A DNA stretch of 64,000 bases. Origin: Xiphydria camelus. Its lineage: Eukaryota > Arthropoda > Insecta > Hymenoptera > Xiphydriidae. Below, one piece after another: positions 13,469 to 24,821 of the stretch; position 1 is the first letter of the stretch; the number at the start of each line of letters is the position of its first letter. Position numbers and translations under genes: made by a program. Location: assembly GCA_963678675.1 (NCBI GenBank), contig OY783198.1, forward strand, positions 23,918,684 through 23,982,683, written 5' to 3'. The notes under the pieces are model-generated. The model was not told where the DNA came from. It searched no databases and saw nothing but the letters and a program-made list of their open reading frames with translations.

Positions 13469-13629
13469 CCCTGAGAAAAGTTACTTGGTCAATTTAAAAA
13501 AATCTTGGAGATGACCAAACTGTTTGGTGAAATATGGATCCTCTCTAACTGTTTGGTTAAATTGACCAATTTTCGGTTAGACAAACTAGATGCGTTTTGT
13601 CATTTTAACCTAATTATTTTTCTCATGTG
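13469..13629. mobile_element. Fold-back element with CTGAGAAAA termini
   Basis: Begins ccctgagaaaagttacttgg and ends attatttttctcatgtg. Inside are inverted words ttggtcaatttaa and ttaaattgaccaa. It belongs to the group of elements sharing CACTGAGAAAAA-like ends described in the findings. Confidence 0.65.
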
Positions 13630-14614
13630 ATAAGTAGTGATAAAGAATAAAAATCTCGAAGGACTTTTGATTGACGTTACGCCGGAGAGGATTCGCGTGT
13701 CGCGTGGCACGTGCTCCATATGCGATATCCTTCTAAACGATTTATCAAGACACCGTTGTGCTATCTCGCTCGATTTATCGTGGCGTAAAATCGAGCGATC
13801 GATACGTGTAATACGAGAAGCGTGAGATAAAATGAAAAGTTACACATCCCCTCTGCCTCGTATCCGTACCTTTACGTAGGTGTAGGTATACGATAGGTAA
13901 GCAACCGTATACCTCGCGTCGTGTGTGATAAAATCTCCGCGTTAATTACCACCGTGATTAACAATGGTCTCGTTAATGACATTCGCGCTTGAGAAAGTCT
14001 ATTATAAATTACTTTCTTCTCCACATTTTCCCGGCTCACTAACGCAAGTTACACGCAGCTCCCCATTGAGAGAAACTCTCGTCGTTACATCCAGAAGACT
14101 CGTTCTGTGTTTCTTTTTTTTACCCGTTTCTCGTCGACGTTGTAAGAGACGTATGCTTATACGCTGTCCTTGGCGGGACTATTCTGAATATTTAAATAAA
14201 TGGCGCGATACCGTTTTATTTCGAGTTTCGTGGCGAAATCGCATGTGAGGAAACACTTAAGAGATTTTTCAGGAAATTTATCTTCGTTTGAATTAACGAT
14301 AATTATCGAAGGCTTGAAATGGAATTGATACCGAGATGCTATAATTTATGACATTTATCGAAAACAGGCATCTTCTTTGTAACGCGTTCTCCGACTTTTT
14401 CGAAATAATGATTTTCGACTCTCGTTACTACTCCACCCACCGTCTCTACCGATCTGAAATGGTGCTGCGGAGTACAAAATTGTGTCGAAAAGATCGAAAG
14501 AAGCGAGAACACAATTTTCCTTCTCTCGGCAAAAGTATCTTTAAGAATAATATGCTCCGCAGGTCTCCCGGAGGAGCTGGTATCCGATGCCATAGATTTG
14601 GAACGATCGCCACC

Positions 14615-14805
14615 ATGGACGATTGCGGGCAGCAACCTCTCTACTTGGGAACGGGTACCGCCACTTCCGGTTCCGGCGGAATCTCGAGTCCGCAGCAACA
14701 GGTCGTCCAGTCGGGCGCGCCACCCGAGTACTACGGAGGGCCGTTGAGCCTCAGCGTATGCATATCCGATGCCGGTCACGAGATTCTTCGCCCGAGACCT
14801 CGCCG
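14615..14805 (+). CDS. Probable 5' coding exon, gene uncertain
   Basis: ATG at 14615 sits in an ideal Kozak context (gccaccATGG) and opens 63 codons plus two bases, up to a good donor (ccg|gtacgt) at 14805/14806. The peptide begins MDDCGQQPLYLGTG, continues Ser/Gly/Gln-rich, and ends with SLSVCISDAGHEILRPRPR. No domain is recognised. The exon ends in phase 2, the same as coding exon 1 of the BTBD11-like gene, so it could splice to that gene's exon 2 at 27088 as an alternative first exon. That would need an intron of 12.3 kb and has a one-in-three chance of matching by luck. A competing reading is an exon starting after the possible acceptor at 14562 in another frame, but that frame hits a stop within the exon. 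The minus-strand open frame over the same bases has no support. Confidence 0.45.
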
Positions 14806-15490
14806 GTACGTTACTTTGATGCGAAAAGCAAAGATCGTCCAAAGTCGGTATGACGAGGTGATAAGCGCTTCGCGGTAAATGGCTTTCGTGGCTGCCTTTG
14901 GATAGGCGCAGCTGAAGCCGATACTGTGTCGCGCCTACGCAAGGCAATAACGAAACCGATTTACCGCCACACATAAAGCGTATCACCTCGTAGAACGTAT
15001 AGTACGTGCGAAGGATCGTTGAAGTTTCAATCGACGCCGAATTACCGATCGGGATTGTTTAAACCCGATGTACTCCAAACCGAGCCAACGATCGTACTGA
15101 TAATGTAATTGTCCCGATAGTCGGACGGCTGAGCCCAGTATCCGAACAGCCATAAAAATTCACGTAGCAGACTTTACTCAGGGTTCTTTTTTATCAGTGA
15201 TACTTCCGTGACACGTCCTTAATTTATTGAAGATTTTTGACCATTAATACCTCCTTCTTATCCTATTCAATATTTGAATTACACTGAAATATGTCCGGCT
15301 ACTAGAACGTCTGGGTAAACAAATAAACGTAAATTCTACAGCAACTCAAGGCAGTGTCAGCTCATCTGATGCATCAAGGTTGCGCGCTTCATGAGTCATC
15401 ACTGAGCGAGCACACATTTGTGTAATTAAACGATTTCAAATTAATACAAATAAAATGCTAAATATTGACTCGATATATCGTAAATTTTTT

Positions 15491-15609
15491 TATATAGAAA
15501 AATAATTGTTCTTCGAAAAGTTGTTTGATTTACATTATAATGCGATTCAAATTAATCGCATTATTATGTAAATCAAACCACTTTTTGAAGAACAATTATT
15601 TTTCTATAT
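15491..15609. repeat. Near-perfect long hairpin
   Basis: Two 56-bp arms (15492-15547 and 15554-15609) are inverted copies with about three mismatches, separated by a six-base loop. The arms start atatagaaaaataattgttc. There is no coding potential. It is probably a short palindromic transposon relic. If transcribed, it would fold into a long double-stranded RNA. Confidence 0.9.
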
Positions 15610-15699
15610 TCGTGCGACAAAGTAAACGTAGACTTTAGAACGACCAATTATTGTAATTTGTACGAACGTCGTGACGATCGTGCAAGTCTATCCCGGGCG

Positions 15700-17000
15700 T
15701 GTCTTGCTATCGGGACGGCTACCTTACGCGTATACACGGGAGATATTCGTTAAACTTCCGCGCCCGACGAGCGACGCGCGGCGCGCAAAACGCGGCGAAG
15801 CGTTCCCCGTCCGAATTTGATTTACCGAGTAACTCTCGTTCTACCTCGACAACTCCTCCGCCATCCCGCGCTCTTAAACTGGGATCTTCTCCCGGGGTAA
15901 CACCGGCGCTGCGAAGGATATTTTCTTCCGCGTAATCCGCTTTACGATCGTTTAAATTCACGATGCGTGTAATTACGTTCGATACGGTTAACGATGTCTA
16001 ATATGAAGGTAGAGCGCGCATACCCCCGTTACGTTCCTCCTGCCTTTTTTCGTCCGAACTTTGATGCCCTCGAGTGGTTTTAAGGGTACAAGAAACGAAC
16101 GAGACTAAAGAGCGTCCGCGGTCTATATACGGGCCGAGCATCGATACACGTGTATCGTTAGCGCTCCGAGGCGAGAAGGCTTCGTCGTGCGCACGGGGTT
16201 ATAAGCGCAAAAATCATTTTTAAGAGCCTCCGAGCCTCGGCGCGGACATAACGACTTCGAACCCGTCCGCCGCGACGCTACAAAAGTGGATCGCGGCTCG
16301 TCCGTCGGTCGTGCCGTAATTCTCGGGCGCGACGCGTACGCGGCCCGAATGACGGCGACAGAGCGATCGATGTCGCGCCGATAATCTCGTTCGAACGCAA
16401 AAGCCCGCGCGCAACGGTATTACGTTCGGCTGCGGCGCTGGCGGAAAACGCGTTCCGCCGCGGTGTCGACAAATCCTTTCCCTCTTCGGCGCTCGGCGGG
16501 AGAGAGAAGTCGACCTGTCTCGAAGTCGCTCGTGCCCCAGTCGCTCGAATACAAGAGCGGCTGGAGCGACGCGCGCGCGCGCGCGGTTGCAACGGGCGGT
16601 CCGTGCACGCGGCGAACGGCCGCCGAAGGGGAGCTTTCTTTCGGTTCGTTAACCGAGAGAACCGTCGTTAGTCGCGCGAGTGACCGATGCTCGTTCGGAA
16701 ATGATCGCGGCGAGGCTGCATTCCTGTTATCCTTCCAGCGTGCGCGGCGTATACGCGCGCGGAGTGCGTTGGCACCGGTGTATACGTATAAATGATACGC
16801 GTAGCGCGTAATGGCAAGGTCGACGACTGGGCCGCGCGATACTGGGCTAAGAGGGTTCCTCTCGCGGGGTCATTAATAATCGTTCCGCGCGGAGAAGGTC
16901 GGAGAGTGCGAGGCTTAGCTCGCGCGAGACGACTACCGAACGTCGAGCGCATTTCGAGTGCGGGGAAAAGGACGAGGAGGATTTCGATCGCCGGGGAATG
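15700..17000. other. CpG-rich block
   Basis: A strongly CpG-rich stretch with a GC alternation near 16568-16584. Open frames occur on both strands, as expected from high GC, and none has a motif or convincing splice sites. It could be an unmethylated regulatory block or simply an isochore change. Confidence 0.4.
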
Positions 17001-17069
17001 ATTTTAACGCGATTAGCTCTTCACCTACGAACTCGAGACGCCGTTCAGGAATTCGGTTTTAAGCAATAT

Positions 17070-17385
17070 TTTTTTATTCGCAGATTTGAAAAATGTGGGC
17101 AAAATTATCCGTCCCGTGTTTTTTTCATTTTTCATTTTCGCCCTTATCTGAGCTGGAAAACGAAATTTTAAAATGCAGCTACGCTATTGTGCTATGAGTC
17201 TATCTCTCTCGCACTCGCAACTTATCATACCTAAGTGCGACTCTCTGGTGTTTCGATGACGTCACGATGTTGTAGAGAGAAGCGCGTTTATAACTCTGCG
17301 AATTATCATTTTTCCGGATATTTTCTTTTTCGCGTAATATTGAATGTGTGTGCAGATTACACAGATTGAATTTTAAAATATTAAT
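17070..17385 (-). mobile_element. Dispersed repeat family B, copy 3 (reverse)
   Basis: Reverse-complement copy: tcgcagatttgaaaaatgtg, tgagctggaaaacga, aaatgcagctacg, ctctcgcactcgcaac and tttcgatgacgtcacgatgt. It contains a perfect TGACGTCA at 17257-17264. Confidence 0.8.
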
Positions 17386-18017
17386 ATTTTTCTTGAAGAC
17401 CGAATTTATGAAGAGTAGATACGATTACGCGTTCGACCGCATCTCTCTCCCGGATTTTGTTCGCCGATTCGTTCGAAGGCAGAGAGATATAGGAACGCAA
17501 CGACTCGTCACGTGTCTGCGACAAGCTTCGCCGCCTGCACCGGCGATAGTTCCAGCGTGCGTCGCGGGTCGAGACACTGGGGGAAACCTGCATTTCTACA
17601 TAATACAGGTGCGAGCCGACGCAACGGCGTTGGGCCAACGATAGGACTATTGTCGGGCGTAATTTACGTGCATACGCGAGGTACAGCAGCAGTTGATGCA
17701 ACAACCTATAGGCGCGTGGTACCGACGTACGTATTTGCGTTATGCCCGCGTCCATAATAGCAGCGTTAGTCGATCGTATACAATGAGGAGAGTTATGCGG
17801 TAAGAGTATAGTGTTTATCGGCACGTGTATACGTAAGGTATATTTTGAGATTGGTATATCAAGAAAATACGATACGCTTATTTCTTATTAGTATTACCAT
17901 ATCACGCGCCGTGTGTTCTCCGTTTAATTGCCAGTAAACGTTTCTTCCATCACGTGCTATAAAACAGTAGGTACTTCAATTTCCCGAGACACCGCGAAGT
18001 ATCGAGCTTTAAAACGA

Positions 18018-18264
18018 TACACTGAGAAAAATAATTTATTAGTGTGAAAATAAAAAATTTAATCAACATGATTTTACAAATTCTTAAAATAAAGATTCTC
18101 TTGATCGAAGAATATTTATTCTTAATTCAAGAATACTGTCATGGGAACGGGAAATATCTTCTCGCACACAGAAAACCATAGCTTGATCCTGAAATAATAC
18201 CACGTCATTCATCGAAGAAAAAATTTGTTTGGCTTCGACAATAAATTATTTCTCTTTGTGCATA
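18018..18264. mobile_element. Fold-back element with TACACTGAGAAAAA end
   Basis: The left end tacactgagaaaaataattt and the right end aaattatttctctttgtgca are inverted repeats of about 20 bp with mismatches. The interior is AT-rich and differs from the other elements with these ends. Confidence 0.65.
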
Positions 18265-19095
18265 CCCTTTCATGTGAGAATCTCGATTGATACGTCACTT
18301 GCCCGTCCAAAAGCGGACCGTTAACAGATGCGTACGAACCCGTGACATCGGCCGTAAACAATTGCGCGAGGGTAGCGGAGTCGCCGACTTCGCTCGGTGA
18401 TCTCCGATCACCCGGATGACTGTTACATCGAGCGATATATGTACGTATGCCGCCGTACCTGTCCACGTGCCGCCGTTGCATCACGAGGTATTTCAACCCG
18501 GCGGCTACACACGACGCGCGAGACACGATCCAACGTTCCCGCGGATCAACGAGCACCACGCGCGGCGATCTCGCGATAAAATAATCTCCGATCTCTCGTA
18601 AATCCGACGAAGCGATCGGATGTAACAGAAAGGGATACGGGCACACGTGCGTATCGGCGACGAGAAAAAAAAGAACCAGTCGCCGAGCGATAAGTCACCG
18701 CGTGGAACATCCGATCGTGGACCGGCGCACCGCGGATGCGGCGGGACGCACGAAATACCGGTACCACGCGAGAGAGCGCGTGCATCGGATATAAGGCGAT
18801 TCAAGCGGCGCAGGGGTTATCGCGGGTTATCGAAGACAATGACTGCCACCGCTGTGCAGCACCGGAATTAATCGATCCTTTCCGTTACTTCTCTACGATG
18901 CGTAACGATCCTATATGCGTACGACTCGTCGATTTTCGTGAAGACGCGCGATATTTACGATCGCTCTGGTCGACCGACACGATGTTAATACAGGGAAAGT
19001 CATTTATTTGACTCGATCCTAACCGACTGGATTCGCGATCGGGGTTGTCTCATGAAAGTTCTCGCGTCTGATCAATAATCTGATCGATATCCCGA

Positions 19096-19230
19096 CGTAT
19101 GAATTCCAATCGCTGTTATCAAATTAACTTCAAAATTCTGGGCTACATTGATCCGCCACGAAATTCTGCATGAATAAGGTCAAAAGTTCAGAGGTAATGG
19201 TATAATCGCGTTTAAAGTCGAGACGTCTAT
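19096..19230. repeat. Decayed family A fragment
   Basis: Words such as ttccaatcgctgttatc, aaggtcaaaagttca and aggtaatggtataatcgcg follow the family A order, but the ends are lost. Confidence 0.45.
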
Positions 19231-19862
19231 TTCGACACTCTGTTCGTTCTCGTCTCCTTAAAGTACGCGATAAAACATCGATATAAATCAAATGATCTCT
19301 TGATTCATCCGACCATTCTTCGGTTCCGGTATGTAGGAAAAAAAATGAGACATTCGTAGCCCCGCGCGGGAATGGCTCTGTCGTTTTAACGACGGATACT
19401 TAACGGCGAGTAAAACGTACGAATTACGACTCTCGAATCGTACGACCAATATCTCATCCGAGTGCGATTTAATATAGCCAGCGATCCATCCCGCACCCCA
19501 CGTTTCGATCCCAGGCAGGTACATCCCTCATCTCCGCGGAGATAGCTGAGACGCGCCGAGGAATAGACACGAATCACGACTGCGATCACGATCACGTTCG
19601 AGTTGACAAACGACCCACTTATAGGCGAAGCAACGCACACCGCCCCTAATTTATCGCTAGTTCCCCCGCGACACGTCTGCTCATCGCGAGTACCTTATAT
19701 GTACGTACGGCGGCTGTCACAAGTGCGCCTCGCTCGGAATGCATCGCTGTACATCGCGAGAAAACAGTTCATTCGCAGTTGATAAATGCTTGTTTGAATA
19801 TGGCGAAATAAACGTTTTATTGAACCAGATAAATATTCGTTAACCGTTACAGGGCTCCCGCT

Positions 19863-20285
19863 TGATAATTTTTTTTAACGATTGGTCATTTTTTTCAATC
19901 AAGTCAGTAGAAAGTCATTTTGATTTCAAAAAGTATCGTTGCGTGTGTTTCTCGTAGCATGAGAAAAGGTCTGTCGGGGTATTTGTTTCGTTAAAGAGTG
20001 ACCAAATTTGTTATTTTTCATAGCCCACGATTTCGATGTGTTCTTACGAAAATCGATTATTTCGATTACAAATCTCAATCGTTTTCTTGCAATATTATTT
20101 CCTCAAAACTCAACCGAATTTATTACAAACACACCGTTGGAACGCTTTTTCTTATCTCTTCATAATATATACTCTGACGATTGGTCATTTTTTGATTATT
20201 TTTTTTCAAGCAGTAGAGAGTCGTTAAAACCCACTATTTTTGAAGATCTGACTGAATGGAAGCCCTGCTATTATGATATTTATTC
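19863..20285. repeat. Local direct repeat of about 70 bp
   Basis: The segment around 19876-19945 (acgattggtcatttttt, caagtcagtagaaagtc) recurs around 20176-20250 (acgattggtcattttttgat, caagcagtagagagtcgtt). The spacer is AT-rich. The cause is unknown. No coding potential is convincing. Confidence 0.6.
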
Positions 20286-23200
20286 GGCATAATTAGATCC
20301 TTGGAGGCAACCATTTCAATGAAATAAACATTTTAATAATTAACAAATATTTTCTTGTCCCAACGAAATATTTATTAACTATCAATTTTCATTATTTTCG
20401 CAGTATAGATACGTGCATCGGACGCGCGATGCAATCTTCTCCGCCATGATCGAAGAGACCACGGCTCTCGATCCGCCCGCGCGCGAACGATGGAGCCGCT
20501 GGAAATAGAAATTGGCTCGCTGCTGGATAACTCGACTGCTCGCGCGCGCGGCGATCGTGCGAAAGGAGAGTCAGGGGTCTCGCGCTCGCGTTTAATTAGT
20601 TATCCGAAAGTCGGAGACAATGGGGAAGCGATATCTGGGAACGGGGTAATCGAGATAATGCTCGTGAGACGAGACGGCCAAGCTCGAGCAGAGCGGAGAG
20701 ATATTTAGGCCAATGGGGCGCTTATCTTTTTTTCTTCCTTCCGCACCCCTTACTCTTTACACGTATGTATATTCCACGCGACTCTCGGTAGGTCAGGGAC
20801 GCGAACGATCCCGCGTCTGGAATTGTTTCTTTTGTTTTACTCGCGTTTTCACTCGGAGGTCTTGTTACGATCGAATGTGGCAGATTTCCCGGTGTGCGCC
20901 GCTAAAGGACGGATTGCCGTTGTACAGGGGCGGCCGAGGGTTAGTCCTGGTAGTTTCGGAGCAGCTTTCCGTTGTCGGTTAATCATCGAGACGTTAATTT
21001 CGATTACAATGTGGAATTAAAATTCTTCGATAACACCATTTGTCGCGTGTTTCATTTTGTCTTTACGTTTTTATTATCCCTTCCCGATGATTAAAGGATA
21101 CCACTCTCTACCATCGTCTATTATAGTATTCCATTTGATCTTGATCTCACTCTCTCGTGGGAAATTTATCAGATCGGACTATAAAAAGTTTCAGTCCATT
21201 TATGGAAAACTTGATACTCTTACGAGACGAAAAAGGAACTAGCCACATAGGTACGAAACTGGCGTTTCGAGAAACACGATACGGGTCATCGGTCTTAGAA
21301 CCTCGAGATCACCGTGAACTACGAGGCTACCGTGAATGGGCTCAGGAGTGAATAAAAAGCCCGTGCTCGTTATCTCGAAAGGCGTGTATCATTCAAATAG
21401 GTGTATCTCTCAAAGTGATTCGCAGCGAAGGTTTTGCGCAATTACGAACGAATCGAATAGCCGTATCCCTACTTGTACGAGGCGTAACGTGAGACGTTCG
21501 TGTGATGGCGTATCAGGAAGTCGTTTTACACACACGCACAATTTTTTTTTTCCAACCAATGAATCTAAACTGCTTTCCATCATACATACTCTCGGGCTTA
21601 TTTCCCCGCAGGGTTTATATATGCGCAAAATGTGATGAGAGATAATAATATTTGATCATCGAATACTCGATATTTGAATATTACTGGAAATCTGAACACT
21701 CTCTTTTATTCTATATATTCCCTCTTACGCATACAATCTAGTATTCTCTCTCTCTCTCTTTCCCCCCCGTAAGATAAAATTCATTTACCATCCCATAAAT
21801 CCGAAGCCTTCCAATAAATTCGGTCTCGAAATTCGTTCTCGCAATTAGTCACATCGGGAGACGTTGAAAGGGCCTCTCGTTTTTTTCACGGTGTACCGTG
21901 TTCGGCCGATCGGCGTCGAGATACATCACTGCATTCCCCGGACGATGACTCGCGCGCGTAGGTACTCCACTCTCCGTACACATTCGAGGCTTACCGGACA
22001 CGAGAGTGTGCACATACGCGCGGATACCCCGGTGTGGACGGCGCGAGTCTCTTCGCTTCGAAGGTTGTACAGAAGTTGCGGAGGTTCATTAATGTTCAGT
22101 ACCGAGTCGACTTAATGGGTCGAGCAACGTGTACCCCGCGTTTACTTTTCCGCGCAGCATCTGCCGCGATGGATGTATAGGTGCTGCCGAAGGGTTTCTT
22201 GCGCCCGGTTTCCATCACGCGTCACTTTCCCTTCCGATTCTACGCGTAGACTCGCTCGTACGGACGCGCGCGTACGGATGCGCGTCACGTACGCGCGTGG
22301 CTCGTGGATAGTCGACGGAGTCATTAGCGGGGAACAGGCATTCCACGAACCTGGATCGCTTAATAAATATTCGTCCATCGCCGGCGTGAATTAAGGACCG
22401 CGTTATCTACGCGCTCATTTGCCTCAGTCAACGGTCATCGAATGCACGCCCACGCGCCGCGCGCGGGCCCTCGTCGACTCGTACGCGCGCGAGAGGCGGT
22501 AGACAGTGTCGAAACATCGCTCATCCCTTCGGAAGTGTTTCGACAGAGCCGCTTTATTCGCCCGGGGCGTAATAGCCGCGGTTACCGATTTTTTTTTATC
22601 TCTTTCTCTCTATTCAAGATATTGGGCGAAGTTAATTAACGTCGCATATCGAGCGGCTGGAAAATCTGCTCGGCGAATTCAACATTTATCTGCGTTTTAT
22701 ATTTCTTGCAAGGGTAGGGACAACAAATAAATAACGACTTATTTTTGCTCCGCTACTGTTGAAGAGGTTAAAAATAAAGAGTTATTCCTGCCGCGAGATA
22801 ATATTTGTATAAAAAGAGACGAGCCTATCGGCGAGAAGAGGCGAAATCGAAGCAAACAAAATCCAGACGAATTTTTCGCTCGCCGCTGATAAAACGTCCC
22901 CGCCACGGGCGCTGTAGGCTTCGGCGCCGGAGTTTCGCCACGTGAACACGAACAATGCGCACCTTGAACTCTTCCTCCTTCTTCTCGAATTCACCTCGGT
23001 TAGGAGGATACCGCGTGTTATGCGTTACTTCCTCCGACGGTTCGCTCGTGGCGCGATATCAGCAAGATCGACCCACTGGAGTAAATTTATTCCGAGACCC
23101 GCGCTCATCCTCCCGTCCTCGACGGCTCTCGTGGTCGAATTTCCGAGTAACCTTTCCCTCTCGCGAAGCGGATGGCGGGAGAATTTAAGAGCCGGCGCGT

Positions 23201-23571
23201 CCCGCGCGCGTTGTCACGCGAAGTTCGTAAATTACAATCAATTCGCGCGATACCTCCCGGCGGTTATAAATTACACCTCCGACTCGGGATAATGGTCTTA
23301 ACCTTGTTCGGCATCTATTGTCCGGATCGTCCCCACCCGCGGAAGCATCGCGCGCCCCGCGTACAGGCAGACGTCGGGATTCATTAACCGGGGAAACTGT
23401 GGGAACCGCGCGCGAGAGGATCTTCATTGACTGTCGTAAAACAATACCGGAAAAGTCGTCGCTTCGCGCGCGGCGTTGGTTTCATTTGACTCTCTTCGCG
23501 CGGAATGATCCGCGCGCGAGAATGCGACGCGTCTTGTCGCTTCCTTACGATCGGCGGGTGCGACTGTAAAT

Positions 23572-23803
23572 ATATCATGTGATAAACTTATTCGCCGGGA
23601 AAGAAACTCGAATCACACTATTATCTCATTATCCGTGAACTTTTGGCTTATATTTGTATAATACTTTTTTACAGATTACATTTCGATCTATAACAAAGTC
23701 TTATACCTATCGATGTAGGCCAAAAGTTTATAGACAATGAGATAATGATGATTGAAGTTTCTTTCATGGCGAGTAAGTTTAGCCTCTCATATGGTATATG
23801 TAT
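23572..23803. mobile_element. MITE-like element, family A copy 3
   Basis: From atgtgataaacttattcgcc to gagtaagtttagcctctcat, with the internal words gaacttttggcttatatttg and gatgtaggccaaaagttta inverted to each other. It has the same structure as copy 1 at 9068. Confidence 0.8.
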
Positions 23804-24166
23804 CGCGGAATGGAATATCTTATTATCTATTTATATAATTGTATTTTTCGTCATTTTACGACGTGTTATATGTATACTCACGTAACGACACACGATCGAA
23901 TCACGTGAAAATTGTAATAAACGCGTCAAATCGACGAGAACGGCGTAAGTGGTAATAGCGTCGAAGTTGCAGGCGAACGAGAGACGGAAGAAGTCCGCAT
24001 AGTCAACGACGACAATGACGCTCGGGCGACGATTCGTCACGGAGGTTGGTAGGGGTGAAGTGATTTCAGGGCACGATGATAGGAAGTAGGATGGGCAGCG
24101 GAAGTGCTCCTTCGGGAGGAATAGAGGGGGAAAATTCGAAGGTTATACTTTTGCCCGCGCACATAC

Positions 24167-24201
24167 TCAGTCGGTTAAAAGCATTCGTACGTGACAGTCC
24201 G
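24167..24201 (+). promoter_or_regulatory. Predicted Inr/MTE/DPE core promoter
   Basis: TCAGTC at 24167-24172 is a full match to the arthropod initiator TCAKTY. Taking its A (24169) as +1, positions +28 to +32 (24196-24200) read AGTCC, a full match to the DPE consensus RGWYV at the exact required spacing. Positions +18 to +27 match 7 of 10 bases of the MTE consensus. There is no TATA box. It lies 653 bp upstream of the start codon of the BTBD11-like gene and on the same strand, so a focused TATA-less promoter for that gene is the natural reading. Confidence 0.55.
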
Positions 24202-24821
24202 TAAAGTGTTTTGTGCGATGGCTCGCACCAACAAAATTATCAGCGATCCAGATAATAAAATAGAGTAGCAAAGGTTTACAGTTTCCTTTCGCACTCTCGT
24301 TCGAAAAATCCGAACCGTGGAAAGCACAGAAAGTATCTTCGATCCGAAGAGGAGCGAAATTCTCGCGCGCGACGCGTATCACACGCGCACGAGAAGGAGG
24401 GTCGACCGCTTCGAGAAAGAAAGCGAAGCGATACGGCGCTATCGCCTCTTCCCCGGCACAGGAGTTCTCCCAGAGGAAGTGCACGCGTTTCACCTGGCGT
24501 CGCGGAAAGGAAGCCGCGTCAGTTCGGTCACGTGTTTTCGTCGAGACCCGCAGAGAGAGAGAGAGAGAGAGAGAGAGCACAGCTCGAGCCATCGCGCGAA
24601 CATCGCTGCAGTGATCGACGATCGTTCGGTGAACGGCGGTGCGCGCGTCGTCGATCGATCCCCCGTGAGATACGGACGTCATCGAGTGATAAAGTTGCGC
24701 GTACTCCCTTTGAGAAAGGGAGCCATGGGGACTCCCGTGATTAATTCGTGACGTGCCGGGGAGGAATTACATACGTCGCCAGCCACGCCTGCCGATCCGT
24801 ACGCGCGTTTCGCGCCGCGAG
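24169..24821 (+). other. Predicted 5'UTR of the BTBD11-like gene
   Basis: From the predicted start site to the ATG. It contains two short upstream open frames (24218-24268, 16 codons; 24724-24750, 8 codons) and a GA microsatellite at 24549-24576. An unseen intron in the leader cannot be excluded. Confidence 0.45.
24549..24576. repeat. (GA)n microsatellite in the leader
   Basis: About 13 GA units, some 380 bp downstream of the predicted start site. In insects GAGAG repeats can bind GAGA factor. Here that is only a possibility. Confidence 0.9.

Larger units (their letters stand above)
9347..14560. other. Intergenic, no gene seen outside repeats
   Basis: Contains two family B repeat copies (10058-10330 and 11076-11322), a fold-back element at 13469-13629, and two related AT-rich segments near 12450-12570 and 12640-12790 that share wording such as ttcaatttatac and atcgaaccgtta. 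No frame shows convincing coding structure. Confidence 0.55.
14806..24166. other. Large non-coding region
   Basis: No further exon was recognised. The region contains a near-perfect 56-bp-arm hairpin (15491-15609), a CpG-rich block about 15.7-17.0 kb, a reverse family B copy, a fold-back element at 18018-18264, a decayed family A fragment at 19096-19230, a local direct repeat near 19.9-20.3 kb, another CpG-rich block about 21.9-23.5 kb, and a family A copy at 23572-23803. If the exon at 14615 belongs to the BTBD11-like gene, all of this is intron. Confidence 0.5.

Noticed and set aside
14339..14986. 215-codon minus-strand open frame
   Set aside because: No motif, poor start context, and it overlaps a better plus-strand exon candidate.
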